From the NCBI GenBank assembly GCA_048213135.1, contig PS015203.1:1-64000 (forward strand): 64,000 nucleotides of DNA. Direction: 5' to 3'. Within the stretch, counting starts at the first letter, position 1. Every line of letters starts with the position of its first letter. The DNA comes from Reclinomonas americana ATCC 50394. Its lineage: Eukaryota > Jakobida > Jakobea > Jakobida. Below the pieces are notes generated by a model that did no database searches, was not told the DNA's origin, and was given only the letters and a program-made list of their open reading frames with translations. Of the stretch, positions 1 through 10,547 are shown in pieces. The position numbers and the translations under genes were made by a program.

Positions 1-1030
1 GACGGCCAAGAGCGAGGTGATGCAGTTGAAAGACGCCCTGTTGCGTGCCATGGCGGGCGGTGCTTCTCACAGTCGGGGACCGACACCCACGGGCGAAGCG
101 CCACCGCCGCCACCACGATCCGCATCGGCGTCGGCATCCTCCTCCCGCCCCAGTTCTGCTCGCCACCATCACCAGGGCCAACAACAGCAGCAGCAACAGC
201 AGCAACAAGAACACGCTCCTCCAAGTCGCCCATCGAGTGGCAGGAAGGCGGGGAGGAAGAGCACAGAGCCGGAGTGGGCGCGCCAGTCACCATATGCGGC
301 GCCAGTGACATTCGGTGCCGCACACCATCCACCATCGCCTCCTCCATCGCCTCCTGCGCTGCTGCTGCCGCAGCCGCCACCACCACCACCACTGTTGGAA
401 ACCTCGACGGCGCCCGACGGCAAGTGGGCGCTGCGGCTGCGGGGACTGACGGCTCGTGAGCGAGTCGACATGGTGTTGCAGTCCACCGACGAGGAGCTGA
501 CGGAGCGTGGTAATCACCAGCGTCAGCGAGCGTCGGCCAGTAGCGTCCGAAGTGCTGGCATTGTGCACAGTGGGCCCGTCAGCGCACGCTCACACGAGCT
601 CACGGCGCTGGTGATGATGGAGATGGGCGGGGTCACGGACAATCTCCCACTGCCGTCCGGTTCAGCAGCCTCCTCTCGTGCGACGAGCGCCGCCAGCTCG
701 CGGCCACCGAGCGCCAGACAGTCACGTCCCAGTAGTGCACGCTCTACGGCTAGCGCCGTAGCAACAGCGGATTCTGGTGACGTGATACACCGCAAGGATC
801 GACTGAAAAAGGCCAACATGCTGCTGCGCCAGGCCGGTATCGTGATGCCGACGGGAGCCCCCAGCGACGACGGTTCCGACACGTTCCTCGACAGCCACTC
901 ACGCGGTTCGTCACCACAACGCAAGTCGGTGTCACCGAGGATACGCAGGCAGTCCAAGGCCACCAGCGGCTCACAATACCGATCGAGCTCGGTCGAGCGT
1001 GCCCATCGGCCTGCTCAATATCTGATGTGA
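1..1030 (+). CDS. C-terminal part of a disordered Ser/Pro/Ala-rich protein
   Basis: One uninterrupted reading frame enters from the left edge and stops at TGA 1028-1030, giving about 340 residues with no visible intron. The sequence is low in complexity: a poly-Gln run near residues 55-65, several poly-Pro runs, and repeated Ser-Arg-Pro-Ser-Ser-(Gly/Ala)-Arg motifs. One more ordered segment in the middle (TARERVDMVLQSTDEELTE) is probably helical. The C-terminus is basic and Ser-rich. I recognise no domain or family. The first in-frame ATG in view is at 20, but the frame is open upstream, so the true start is probably outside the window. The stop lies 48 bp from the stop of the convergent HECT gene. 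Confidence 0.6.
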   Translation, partial: TAKSEVMQLKDALLRAMAGGASHSRGPTPTGEAPPPPPRSASASASSSRPSSARHHHQGQQQQQQQQQQEHAPPSRPSSGRKAGRKSTEPEWARQSPYAAPVTFGAAHHPPSPPPSPPALLLPQPPPPPPLLETSTAPDGKWALRLRGLTARERVDMVLQSTDEELTERGNHQRQRASASSVRSAGIVHSGPVSARSHELTALVMMEMGGVTDNLPLPSGSAASSRATSAASSRPPSARQSRPSSARSTASAVATADSGDVIHRKDRLKKANMLLRQAGIVMPTGAPSDDGSDTFLDSHSRGSSPQRKSVSPRIRRQSKATSGSQYRSSSVERAHRPAQYLM

Positions 1031-1078
1031 TGATGATGATGACGCGCAATATACCTATATAATGATGTCTTTTGTGCT

Positions 1079-4000
1079 CTACATGTAATGGAATCCCTCT
1101 CCGGCCACCGCTGCAGCAGGTGTAACGTGTGCATGAGGAACAAAAGGTTGACTTGTGCACACGGTGGCGAACCAACCAAAGGACACATACCGTGACAGAC
1201 GGCCAACTCCATGGTGCGTCGCAGTTGGTCGAAATCGGTGTGTGGATGCAGTTCCATAGAGAGGCCACTGGAATACGAGAAGACGAATGAGGGGGAAAAG
1301 GAAGGGCGGGAACGATTAACAAGGAGAAACGGCAATACAAACCAGACGTGAGCTGCAATTCACACAGAGAGTCACAGTCAATGAATCTCATCAAAAAAAA
1401 AAAACAAACACCAAAAAGTGGAAGCAACAGCTCACCAATCGGCAAGTGCTGAGGAGAACTCGTGCTGTTGTAGATGGTGATCTTGGCGTTGCTGAGCTGA
1501 TGGTCCGAAGGGTTGGCAAATCGCCCCGACGGCAGTGCAGGGAGTCCTGCGATGAGCTCGACTGAGTGAGTGCAACACATGGCAGTCACTCACGTACGTG
1601 AAAACACCACGGTTACCGGTGACAAACTCGAGGAAACACAGGAGGTTGGCCGGTGCCTCTCTCTCCCACGTGGTGAACAGTTGCGTCACGAGCTCTGCGT
1701 CGCATGTGCGTCATCGTTAGTAATATATTTGCAATGCTGCCACGCCGCCTTCTTGCACAACGCACCCGGAGTGGGAGTCGCTTCAAAGTTCGAAAAGATA
1801 ACGTGCTCCAACAGCTGCGCGGCACTGATGTTGCGATTGCCGCAAGCAAGAACACTCAGCTCATGCGGCTGCAACAGCGAAACCTGTGGCGCGCACAGTC
1901 GGCGTTCAGCATGGTGGTTTGTGGGAGTACACAGCAGCGCATCACGAAACCTCATCGACAAGTTCACGAGCGCTCACAAATCCGTGGAAGCCCTCGTGCA
2001 TGGCGTCGAGAGCCTGCTGGTGGCGCTCCACAAGTACGTGGCGGACCATACGCGACACAAAGACGCTCTTGTTGACATTGGTGACAGGCGCTGCTGGTTC
2101 GCCCTCTGCAATCACCAAACAAATGTCAGCAGCACATGAGCACGCCGCACACGCGACGCGAACAAAGGGAGTAACCGATATCCGAGAAATCGAGGCCCAG
2201 ATTGCTCTCGGGATCGGGGTCGGCCAGGATCATGCGCAGTGTGCGGGCGTATTCCGGATCGTACACCTGTGCGCAATAGGGGGTGAGGAGCCGACCAATG
2301 ACGGGAGACGACTTCACAGAGTGAAAAAGACACCTCCATATCGCGCAAATCCACCGGAGCCTCCTTGTTAACAAGGTACTTCCAGAACGAAGGACTGTGT
2401 GGAGAGCGGATGAGGCGAAGAGCGCAGATGACGGTACAGTTTGTGCAAGCGACGCAACGGGAACGTGTCGGCAGGAATCAGGCGCTGGTCCCACATGGCC
2501 CGACCAATCATGGTACCGATACGCTGGACAAACACACACACACACGCACATGAGCAAGTGCGTCGCAGCGCAGTGTTCGCCAATATGGAAAACCTTGAAC
2601 GGTATCACATCCGACAGTCCACGCTTCGGCAAGCAGCCAATGCCTGATCCGCGCTCAAACAGATCTTGCGCGTCGAGCAGAGCGCGGAAGAATGCCGTAT
2701 AAAAGTTGGTAAGCAGACCGCCACCATCATATCCGGCCTCGTCTGTGTACATAGCACAATCAGCCTCAGCATGCTGCCACATTGTCGCAAAAGAGCGGCA
2801 GGGAGTGTGGAACCTGCAAAGCGGATCTTGAACTCGGAAGTCCACCACCCATTTGTCATGTCGTCTTGCATTTGTTCAAGAGCATCGACAACCAAATGCT
2901 CTCGGCGGACGCTCACAGAGATCGAGTCCGATGTCTGGAACCGCCGGCTCTCGGCAAAGCGCTGTCGAATGACGCGGACCTGGTCGCAGCGAGAGAGCCC
3001 GTGAGGAAGAGGTGTGAAGAGGAGAGTGGGAAAGGGAGTCGCAGACCTTGGTATCGGAATCGCTGTGCGATGCCGAGGCACCATTCGACGGTGCTGGCAG
3101 GAAGAACATGGCGTGCGAAGCAACTTCGGTTGCCGACAGCCGCCGCGACGGATCCATCACCAAGACGTCACGCAGCAGCGTCTCGCACTGTGCACACGTC
3201 GACTGATCAGCTCAGCACCTTTGCTGTGGCAAGTGCATCCACTACTCACCTCACTGTCGACCATGGTAGCAGGCAGCTGCAGCTGCTCGTCGGCGCCATA
3301 CACAACGTCGGCATTGATGCTGGAAAATACTTTCAGCAACACAACGCCATACGCCCAAATGTCGGCGGCCGCCGACAGCGTCAGTGCGCCGTGACGCAGC
3401 ACTTCGGGTGCACATCCAACGCCAGACGGCAGTCGCCACTGCCGCACATCAGCCGGCAACATATCGCGCCCCGACGTGTCGAATGCCGCGTCGAAGCCGA
3501 CCAGTTTGGGTTGCTTAGAGACGTCGAGCACGACCGATTGCAGACAGAGGCGGGTGTGCGCGATATCGTGCGAGTGCAGAAATGCCAGCGTCTGAGCAAT
3601 AAGGTAAATAAGCAGAGTAGGGTACGCGAGTGGGACTTGTATAAAACCGCAACATCTGCAACCCGGTGTAGAACAGTCAGCTTTTCGCCTTTGCTGGGGT
3701 GCGCACCCAGCCACTGCCGTGTGCACAGGGAGCGTAGTGAGCATCGTGACCAGCCACGTTGTCACCAAAGTCGCACTCACCGTGGCCAACGAGCCGCCAG
3801 AGTAGTACGCGGTTTCCAGATAGGCGACGTTGCCGTCCACGAAGAAGCCGTACGCCTCCTCGATGCCCGGATGTTGCAGGTTCAGTAGCACGCTGCACAG
3901 CATCAGGCAAGGTGAGGAGCAGGCACAGAATTATGCACGTGCTACATCGCCTCCCGCACTTGGCAGCGTTGACAAACAGGTCCAACTCGGACGGCAGATG

Positions 4001-5615
4001 GAACGGCTTGAGGACGCACTGGCGACCTTGCCGTTCGGCCAGTTGAGAGCGCCGGCCGATGCTGCACGACAGCCACAATTGTGAGGGGAAAAGAAGCACA
4101 GCGGGTATTCTCTATCCGACGATGCCCACGCACCGTCCGCCAATCGTGTAATCGCTGAGCGAGTGGTTGAGGAAACGCTCACTCTCGCGGAGCCAGCGCG
4201 GGAAGTGCATGAGATGCGCCGAGGCACCGGTGGCCAACACCGAGGCGCGCACGGGCATAATGGCAGAATCGAAGAGAACCAAATGCTCGGGGAAGGAGTA
4301 CTGTGTGTGTGTTGGCAGGGTCACGTATGCGCGCAGCTTCGATGGAGGAAATAAAAGTGCCGCACCTGATTGGCAGTGACTTCGCTCTTGAGCGCGGCAA
4401 ACTCCTGCTCCAGCGCACGAGCGCGTTCCTGCGCAAGCCGCCACTGTCGCTCATCCTCAGCCAACACGGACGGCGGTGCACCGCGCAGTGCATCCTTGTC
4501 CAGCTTGTACTTGGTGTCGAGAAGTTCGTCTTGCGCGGCGAAAATGTCGGAACGCAAGCGACTCACTCGCTGACTCATTGCGTCCCACAGCGCCGATCCG
4601 TCTTTTGTCGCACGCGCAGTGAGTGGCTGGCACACGCGACGGAGCACAGTGAATCGCAACTGACCTTGGTCGGCGTGCGAGGCACTCCGCAGACCAGGCA
4701 CCGTCGAGAACTCGGCCACGAAGGCGCGCACTGAACTCACGCGGAACCGCAGCGCCTCTGTGGCCCGCGAGTTGACGTCCAGCAGACCGTCGAGCTTCTC
4801 CGCCGCCTCGAGAATCCGGTCCGTGAATGAAGCCGTCTGTCCACATTGTCACACGACTGCGGCATGAGTGTGTTTGTGTATGCAAGGGTGGAGACTTACC
4901 TCGTTGTCCAAGGCGAGGAGGAATTCGGCGGCCAGTCGTGCATGGCGACTGGCACTCTTGGCCTTCTTGTTGGTGCGCCCGCCACCCAGCTGCTTGCGAT
5001 CGCGCTGAATGCTGACGAAATTCGTGTTGACCTCGGCCACCACCGCCGGACCACGCTCGGCAAACCACGCCGCCACGTCGCAGAGCAGACCGTTCACCGA
5101 ATCAAACAGCGACGACACGTCAAAGACGCGCTCGGCGGGCGCGATTGAGCCGAGACGGGCGAGCAGCACTGCGATGCGGGGTGCGTGAGAGAGAGAAGGG
5201 AGAGAAACACGGAAACTTTGCACACCTTCTTGGTCCTCCTCAATCGACAAAACAGCAGCGCCGCTGTGCTGCTCCTCCGCTGCTGCTTCCTCGCTCACGT
5301 CGTCGTCATCATCATCCTCTCCATCATCATCATCGTCCTCATCATCATCGTCGTCATCGTCGCCATAGCCAAGCATCGCATCCTCCGCAGCCTGACGCTC
5401 GACCTCAAACTCCTCACGCAGTCGCTTCAGCTCACGACGCGTCGTGCTGCTCGTGGCCAGCACAGTGGCCAGACGGCGCTCGTGTTGACCCAGAGCCGCT
5501 CGCAGCGAGGCTTGGCACGCCACGGCCGCCGGCGCGCACCGTGCACGAGCCGCCTGCCGCCGAGAAATCGCCTCAAGAACTCGACCGCACAACTCGCTGG
5601 CGTCTCGGTCGGGCA
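1079..5615 (-). CDS. Pseudokinase-HECT domain E3 ubiquitin ligase (5' end missing)
   Basis: Predicted ubiquitin ligase with a degenerate kinase domain in front of a C-terminal HECT domain. The N-terminal part (about 4400-5615) is helical, with an Asp/Glu-rich tract near 5280-5370. The kinase-like domain (about 3150-4080) keeps the beta-3 Lys (QCVLKPF) and the APE motif (GCAPEV). The HRD loop reads AHTRLCLQSVVLD, so catalytic Asp, Lys and Asn are Arg, Cys and Ser; DFG reads GFD. It continues without a break into HECT: SISVSVRREHL, WTSEFKIRFA, GYDGGGLLTNF, IGTMIGRAMWDQRL, CFLEFVTGNRG, ending GEGFHYM-stop (1079-1081). The exon joining kinase tail to HECT is phase 0 with no internal start, so one gene is the simplest model. 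The catalytic Cys is found only if a 10-nt exon (1343-1352) is used. The 5' end runs through an acceptor at 5616 towards a polypurine repeat and gap. Confidence 0.8.
1343..1352 (-). other. Predicted 10-nt micro-exon holding the HECT active-site Cys
   Basis: Splicing 1353-1435 (GTGAGC...TTGCAG) and 1268-1342 (GTTTGT...TTCCAG) leaves ctcacgtctg as a 10-nt exon. The joined protein then reads LPIGAHVCGLSMELHP, matching the HECT signature LP.AHTC..L.LP.Y. The Cys codon is split TG|T across the second intron. Without the second splice the frame stays open but reads AHVWFVLPF and loses the Cys. This is inferred from frame and motif only. Confidence 0.55.
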
Positions 5616-5648
5616 CTACGTGTGAGTGAGCAAGTGAGTGAGTGAGAG

Positions 5649-5772
5649 GAAGGAGGAGGAGGAGGAGGAGGAGGAGGAGGAGGAGGAGGAGGAGGAGGAG
5701 GAGGAGGAGGAGGAGGAGGAGGAGGAGGAGGAGGAGGAGGAGGAGGAGGAGGAGGAGGAGGAGGAGGAGGAG

Positions 5773-5813
<41 letters not shown>
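5649..5813 (+). repeat. Polypurine microsatellite (GGA)n followed by (GA)n at a contig end
   Basis: About 130 bp of almost pure GGA/GAG triplets pass into about 35 bp of GA dinucleotides and stop at the gap 5814-5833. The all-purine strand could form a triplex. It is the likely reason assembly broke here and why the 5' exons of the HECT gene are missing. Confidence 0.9.
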
Positions 5814-5833
5814 NNNNNNNNNNNNNNNNNNNN

Positions 5834-6837
5834 CGATGGCACGTGTCAGTGCAATGCGAATTATTACGGTGCATCGTGCAGCGTGAACTGCGTGGCAGCC
5901 ACGACATGCTCTGGCAACGGCACATGCAAGAGCGACGGTACATGCCAGTGCAGCGCCGACTACTACGGTGCGTCGTGCAACGTGAACTGCGTTGCAGCCA
6001 CGACATGCTCTGGCAACGGCACATGCAAGAGTGACGGCACGTGCCAGTGCAGCGCCAACTACTACGGTGCGTCGTGCAACGTGAACTGCGTTGCAGCCAC
6101 CAACTGCTCTGGCAACGGAACGTGCAAGAGTGACGGTACGTGCCAGTGCACTGGCGATTACACGAACGCCAGCTGCAACTGTAGTCCGTCTTCGACATGC
6201 TCCGGCAATGGCACATGCAAGAATGACGGAACGTGTCAGTGCAACGCCAACTACTACGGTGCGTCGTGCAACGTGAGCTGCGTGGCATCCACCACCTGCT
6301 CTGGCAACGGAACGTGCAAGAGTGCCGGCACATGCCAGTGCACGGGCGACTACACCAACGCCAGCTGCAATTGCAGTCCTTCGGTGACATGCTCCGGCAA
6401 CGGCACATGCAAGAACGATGGCACGTGTCAGTGCAATGCGAATTATTACGGTGCATCATGCAACGTGAACTGCGTGGCAGCCACGACATGCTCTGGCAAC
6501 GGCACATGCAAGAGCGACGGTACATGCCAGTGCAGTACCAACTACTACAGTACCTCGTGCAACAAGTTCTGTGCGTCTTTCTTGACGTGCTCTGGCAACG
6601 GCACGTGCAAGAGCGACGGAACATGCCAGTGCACTGGCGACTACACGAACGCCAGCTGCAACTGCAGTCCGTCAGTGACGTGCTCTGGCAATGGCATATG
6701 CAAGACTGACGGAACGTGTCAGTGCAACGCCAACTACTACGGTGCGTCGTGCAGCGTGAACTGCGTCGCAGGCACGACATGCTCTGGAAACGGTGCATGT
6801 AAGAGCGATGGTACATGTCAGTGCAACACCAACTACC
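5834..6837 (+). CDS. EGF-like (tenascin-type) repeat array, fragment open at both ends
   Basis: A single open frame of about 334 residues holds ten complete repeats and one partial one. Each is about 30-33 residues around CSGNGTCKSDGTCQC, followed by either NYYGASCNVN or TGDYTNASCN. Six regularly spaced Cys per unit and the C.GNGTC...GTCQC spacing are typical of EGF/tenascin-type extracellular repeats used in adhesion or secreted matrix-like proteins. The two unit types partly alternate, suggesting growth by duplication of a two-unit block. Both ends are cut by gaps (5814-5833 and 6838-6867), and no start, signal peptide or membrane segment is present. The same repeats occur on the opposite strand just past 6867, so this is probably part of the same gene or a close paralogue. 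Confidence 0.85.
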
Positions 6838-6867
6838 NNNNNNNNNNNNNNNNNNNNNNNNNNNNNN

Positions 6868-9485
6868 TTCTTGCATGTGCCGTTGCCGGAGCATGTCACC
6901 GAAGGACTGCAATTGCAGCTGGCATTCGTGTAGTCGCCCATGCACTGGCATGTGCCGTCACTCTTGCATGTGCCGTTGCCAGAGCAGTTGGTGGCAGCAA
7001 CGCAGTTGACATTGCACGATGTACCGTAGTAGTTGGCGTTGCACTGACACGTTCCGTCATTCTTGCATGTGCCGTTGCCGGAGCATGTCGAAGACGGACT
7101 ACAGTTGCAGCTGGCGTTCGTGTAATCGCCAGTGCACTGGCACGTACCGTCACTCTTGCACGTTCCGTAGCCAGAGCAGTTGGTGGCTGCAACGCAGTTC
7201 ACGTTGCACGACGCACCGTAGTACTTGGCGCTGCACTGGCACGTGCCGTCACTCTTGCATGTGCCGTTGCCGGAGCACGTCACTGACTGACTGCAGTTGC
7301 AGCTGGCATTCGTGTAGTCGCCCGTGCACTCGCATGTGCCGTCACTCTTGCATGTGCCGTTGCCAGAGCAGTTGGTGGCAGCAACGCAGTTCACGTTGCA
7401 CGACGAGCCGTAATAGTTGGCATTGCACTGACAAGTTCCGTCGCTCTTGCATGTGCCGTTGCCGGAGCAAGTGAGAGACGCTACACACAACTGCACTTCC
7501 GCGCATGACTCCACCAACTCGTTCTCGAACGACGTAGAAGCGATCTGGCCTGCAGCGTCTGTCGTAAACTGCACCACACGCCACCAGACATAACTGTTGG
7601 GATTGTTGGTCGGCACCCTCAGCGGCTGCAGGCGACCCGTCTCGTCAATGTATAACACAGATGCACCTGACGACTCGAGCGGCGCAGTCGAGCCATTGCT
7701 CTGCGGCACCACATTCACACAGTACGTGTAGGTGGCACTCGAGCTCAACTGCGTCACCACTGTAGTCTCCACGCCCACTGCGCCGACGACGATGTCTTGA
7801 TCGATGAAGGCAAAAGGCGCAGACGTCGCAGCGCCGTATCCAAAGATTGCACTATCGGCCGTGAGTACGCTGCCGGCACTCTTGGTTATCGTCGACACGA
7901 CTGGCGGCAGCCGCAGCCGCTTGACGAGCGGCGCCCCTACCACGTAGTTGTCGAAGGGATCGGCAAGGAAGCCGTCCAAGTCGGTAGTCGCGTGAGTCTC
8001 CCACGACAGCAGCAGTGTCACCGGGAACGACCCTGGGACGTCGATGACCAAGTCGCCAATGTCGGCCGTCTGGCCCAGCGCAGGTGTAACGTACGACACA
8101 TCGGGCGCAGTGAAACCGCGATACTGGGCGCCAATGGCAATCTGCTCACCACCGCCCTTGGCAATCATCGTAAAGCGTCCGTCAGCATCGGTCGGCACGG
8201 TGTAGTAGCCGTTGTAGCTCACGCCATAGTGGTGAACGGTGGAGCCGATCAGCGACCGACCATTGCTCGACACCACACGCCCAGTGATAAACGCTCGCGT
8301 AAACACTTGGTCAAAGTTCCAGAAGGAAAAGTGTGTCACTCTGCGTACCAAAAGCAACGTCAGCCTCACGGACACAGAGACACACAACCACTTGCGGACT
8401 CACATTCCACCATAAGTATCATCCTCTGTCCGGAACACAGCCTCGCCCTCCTCAACCCAGATGCCGAGCTGCGCATCAAAGTACCACAGTGGAATCGAGT
8501 TCACACCCAGCAACGACGACTGCCCGGCCCGTGGAAGCGAAACACGCGCGCCCACGGTCGGATCCAACTTGGGAACGACGCCGTCATCCCGCGGATAGAT
8601 GGTTGCCACAAAGAAGCCAAAGCTCTCAATCGGCGCCTCGAGCTCACCGTTGCTTGCCGTTCGGCCAATCAGAAGGCCAGGCAACGCGAACACGTCAGTT
8701 GACGTGGAAAACGTGAAGTCTGAGAACGCAATTGTCACCGGGTTGGTGTCGAGATCCGTCAGCGTCTTCCCAGTGGCCGAGTCCATAAACGCAAGCGGCG
8801 GAATGGAGACTGCAATACGGGCGTTGCGAGTTGCGTCGTCACTTGAGAGGATGCCGCCACTCGAATCGATGGTGAACAGCTGGTCAGCAGTCACCAGGCG
8901 AATCTCCGTCGTTGTGATGATGCCGGCCGCTACCGCCACCGTGCGGAATGTATCGTGGTATGCGACCGCCGATGCACGCAGCACTGTGCGCTCCGAAACA
9001 GGCACATTGGCGATCACGAACGTGCCAGTGGCGCCGGTGGTCACTGCGCCCACACCATCGATTGAGACCAGAACGTTGGCAAGCGGGCGACCGTCAGAAG
9101 AAGTGAGGTCGAGAACGGTGCCTGTCACAATGCCGAACGGGGTAGAGCTGTGTGTGGGAGAGACAAGAGTCAGTTGCTGACGGAACGATGCAGCAGCTGC
9201 AATCATCCACGGACCACTGCCGATCACTGGTGGCCGTCGGAACCTCCAGTTCGATCTCGCCGCGACCGCACACCTTTGCCAACTGGCATGTGCGATCAGC
9301 CGTGGTTGAGCAGGCGGCTGACTGGAACTGACCAGCTGGGCAGCTCCCGGTGGAGCACAGAGAGCAGACGCGGTCGGCGGTGGCCGAGCAGGCAGCCGAC
9401 TGGAACTGACCAGCCGGGCAGTTGCCGGTGGAGCACGGAGTGCAGACACGATCGGCGGTGGCCGAGCAGGCGGCCGACTGGAACT
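6868..9485 (-). CDS. Secreted modular protein: TNFR-like Cys repeats, two beta-sandwich regions, EGF-like repeats (partial)
   Basis: Read from 9485 downwards. First come TNFR-like units of the form CSTGNCPAGQFQSAACSATADRVC (near-identical copies, about 9300-9485). Next is a region starting FGIVTGTVLDLTSSDGRPLANV (about 8400-9135) that resembles carboxypeptidase-regulatory-like beta sandwiches. A second region (about 7500-8300) begins RAFITGRVVSSNGRSLIGST and includes LSWETHATTDLDGFLADP, resembling bacterial-type DLD-containing extracellular domains. Then seven EGF-like CSGNGTC units run to the gap at 6867. Introns lie near 9150-9300 and 8340-8400. Both ends are cut by gaps. It is probably an extracellular or surface protein; its signal peptide would be that of the gene at 12176, whose last repeats match the first repeats here. 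Confidence 0.75.
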
Positions 9486-9505
9486 NNNNNNNNNNNNNNN
9501 NNNNN

Positions 9506-10547
9506 CGACGATCTTCTCCGTCCGAGAGCGAGAGCCAGCCGCTGGGCGTGATAATTGACGCCATCGCCCGCCGCTGCATCATCCACCGACATGACACAGT
9601 CACCCGCCCCATCCATACCACCAACCGAGCCACCACCATCTCCGAGTCCAGGACTGGGGAGTCGCATGCCACCAGTGGCCTCCAGCCGCTCCACCGCACC
9701 AGCCACCTGTATCAGCAACGCCAGCGACGAAAGCGCCGGCTGTGACGACGCGGGCGGTGGCGGCGTCGCTGGAGGCGACATCATGGCGGCCGGCGGCTGC
9801 GTGTCACACACCATCATCGGCACCGCCGTGCTGACCATGGTCACCACCGACGTGGTGCCGGTGCCGCCGGGCGAACTCGAACCACTGCTTCCCAACGACG
9901 ACGGCGGCGGTCGCAGCGTCGGCTGACTCTGCCGTTGCGCTCTCCACGTGCCCGTTTGCCCCGAGAACACCTTGGCATTGGTGAGCGACACACGTCGTGG
10001 CGCAGCGGTGGTCGTTGTGGTCGTGGTGGTGGTCAGTGGCGACGCGGCTGCGGGAATGGCCGGCAGCTGCCGCGCCGACAGCGGTGGTGGCACCGCCAGT
10101 AATGACGACGACCGCGGCGACTGCAATGTCAGCGGTGGTGGTGGTGGCGGCGGTGGCGGAGGAGGAGACGGTGACGAGGCATACGATGGCGGTGGCGAGA
10201 GCACAGGCGGCGACAAGCTAATCAGCGGGCCCTCGTCCACTCCCATGAACATGGACGAGGAGGGTGACGGGGAGGCGGAGGAGTGCGTGGTCGGCGAACG
10301 AGACGAGGCCAGCGCAGCCACTCGGAAGCCGGCACTGTTCCAATACATATATGATCACAATGAGCATGATTGATGAAGAATGCGCGCGCGCGAGAGTGTG
10401 AGAATGCGAACGCAACTCGTCTTGCCGCGTGCTGAACTCTGACACGTGGAACTTGACTGGTCGCGCAGTGCCTCCCACAGCGGCTGCTGCGGAGTGTGCT
10501 TGTGCAGAGGCGGGCAGAGAGCGGTGCAGGCGTCGCCGTCTTTCCAT
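9506..10547 (-). CDS. Proline/serine/threonine-rich low-complexity protein (3' end missing)
   Basis: The proposed start is ATG 10545-10547 (MERRRRLHRSLPASAQAHSA). A first exon of about 43 codons is joined by an 80-bp intron (GTTGCG...AACAG) to an open frame running about 280 codons to the gap at 9505. The second exon carries poly-Pro (11 residues), poly-Thr (9 residues) and Ser/Pro-rich stretches, with a few more complex segments such as VFSGQTGTWRAQRQ and ALLIQVAGAVERLEATGG. No family is recognised and the function is unknown. The opposite strand is also open over part of this span, but its translation is Gly/Val-rich shadow sequence. The start and intron are the least certain parts. Confidence 0.5.

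Noticed and set aside
1268-1435. Idea that the HECT domain has lost its catalytic Cys (reads AHVWF)
   Set aside because: That reading retains a pyrimidine-rich 75-nt intron. Removing it restores the signature Cys, so a dead HECT is not the first choice.
2782-3888. Plus-strand open frame of 368 codons
   Set aside because: It is antisense to the pseudokinase-HECT gene, whose exons show clear family motifs. Its own translation is Arg/His-rich without any recognisable domain.
5834-7480. Possible CRISPR array or non-coding satellite
   Set aside because: The repeats keep one open frame with six spaced Cys per unit and vary at synonymous sites. They are coding EGF-like repeats.
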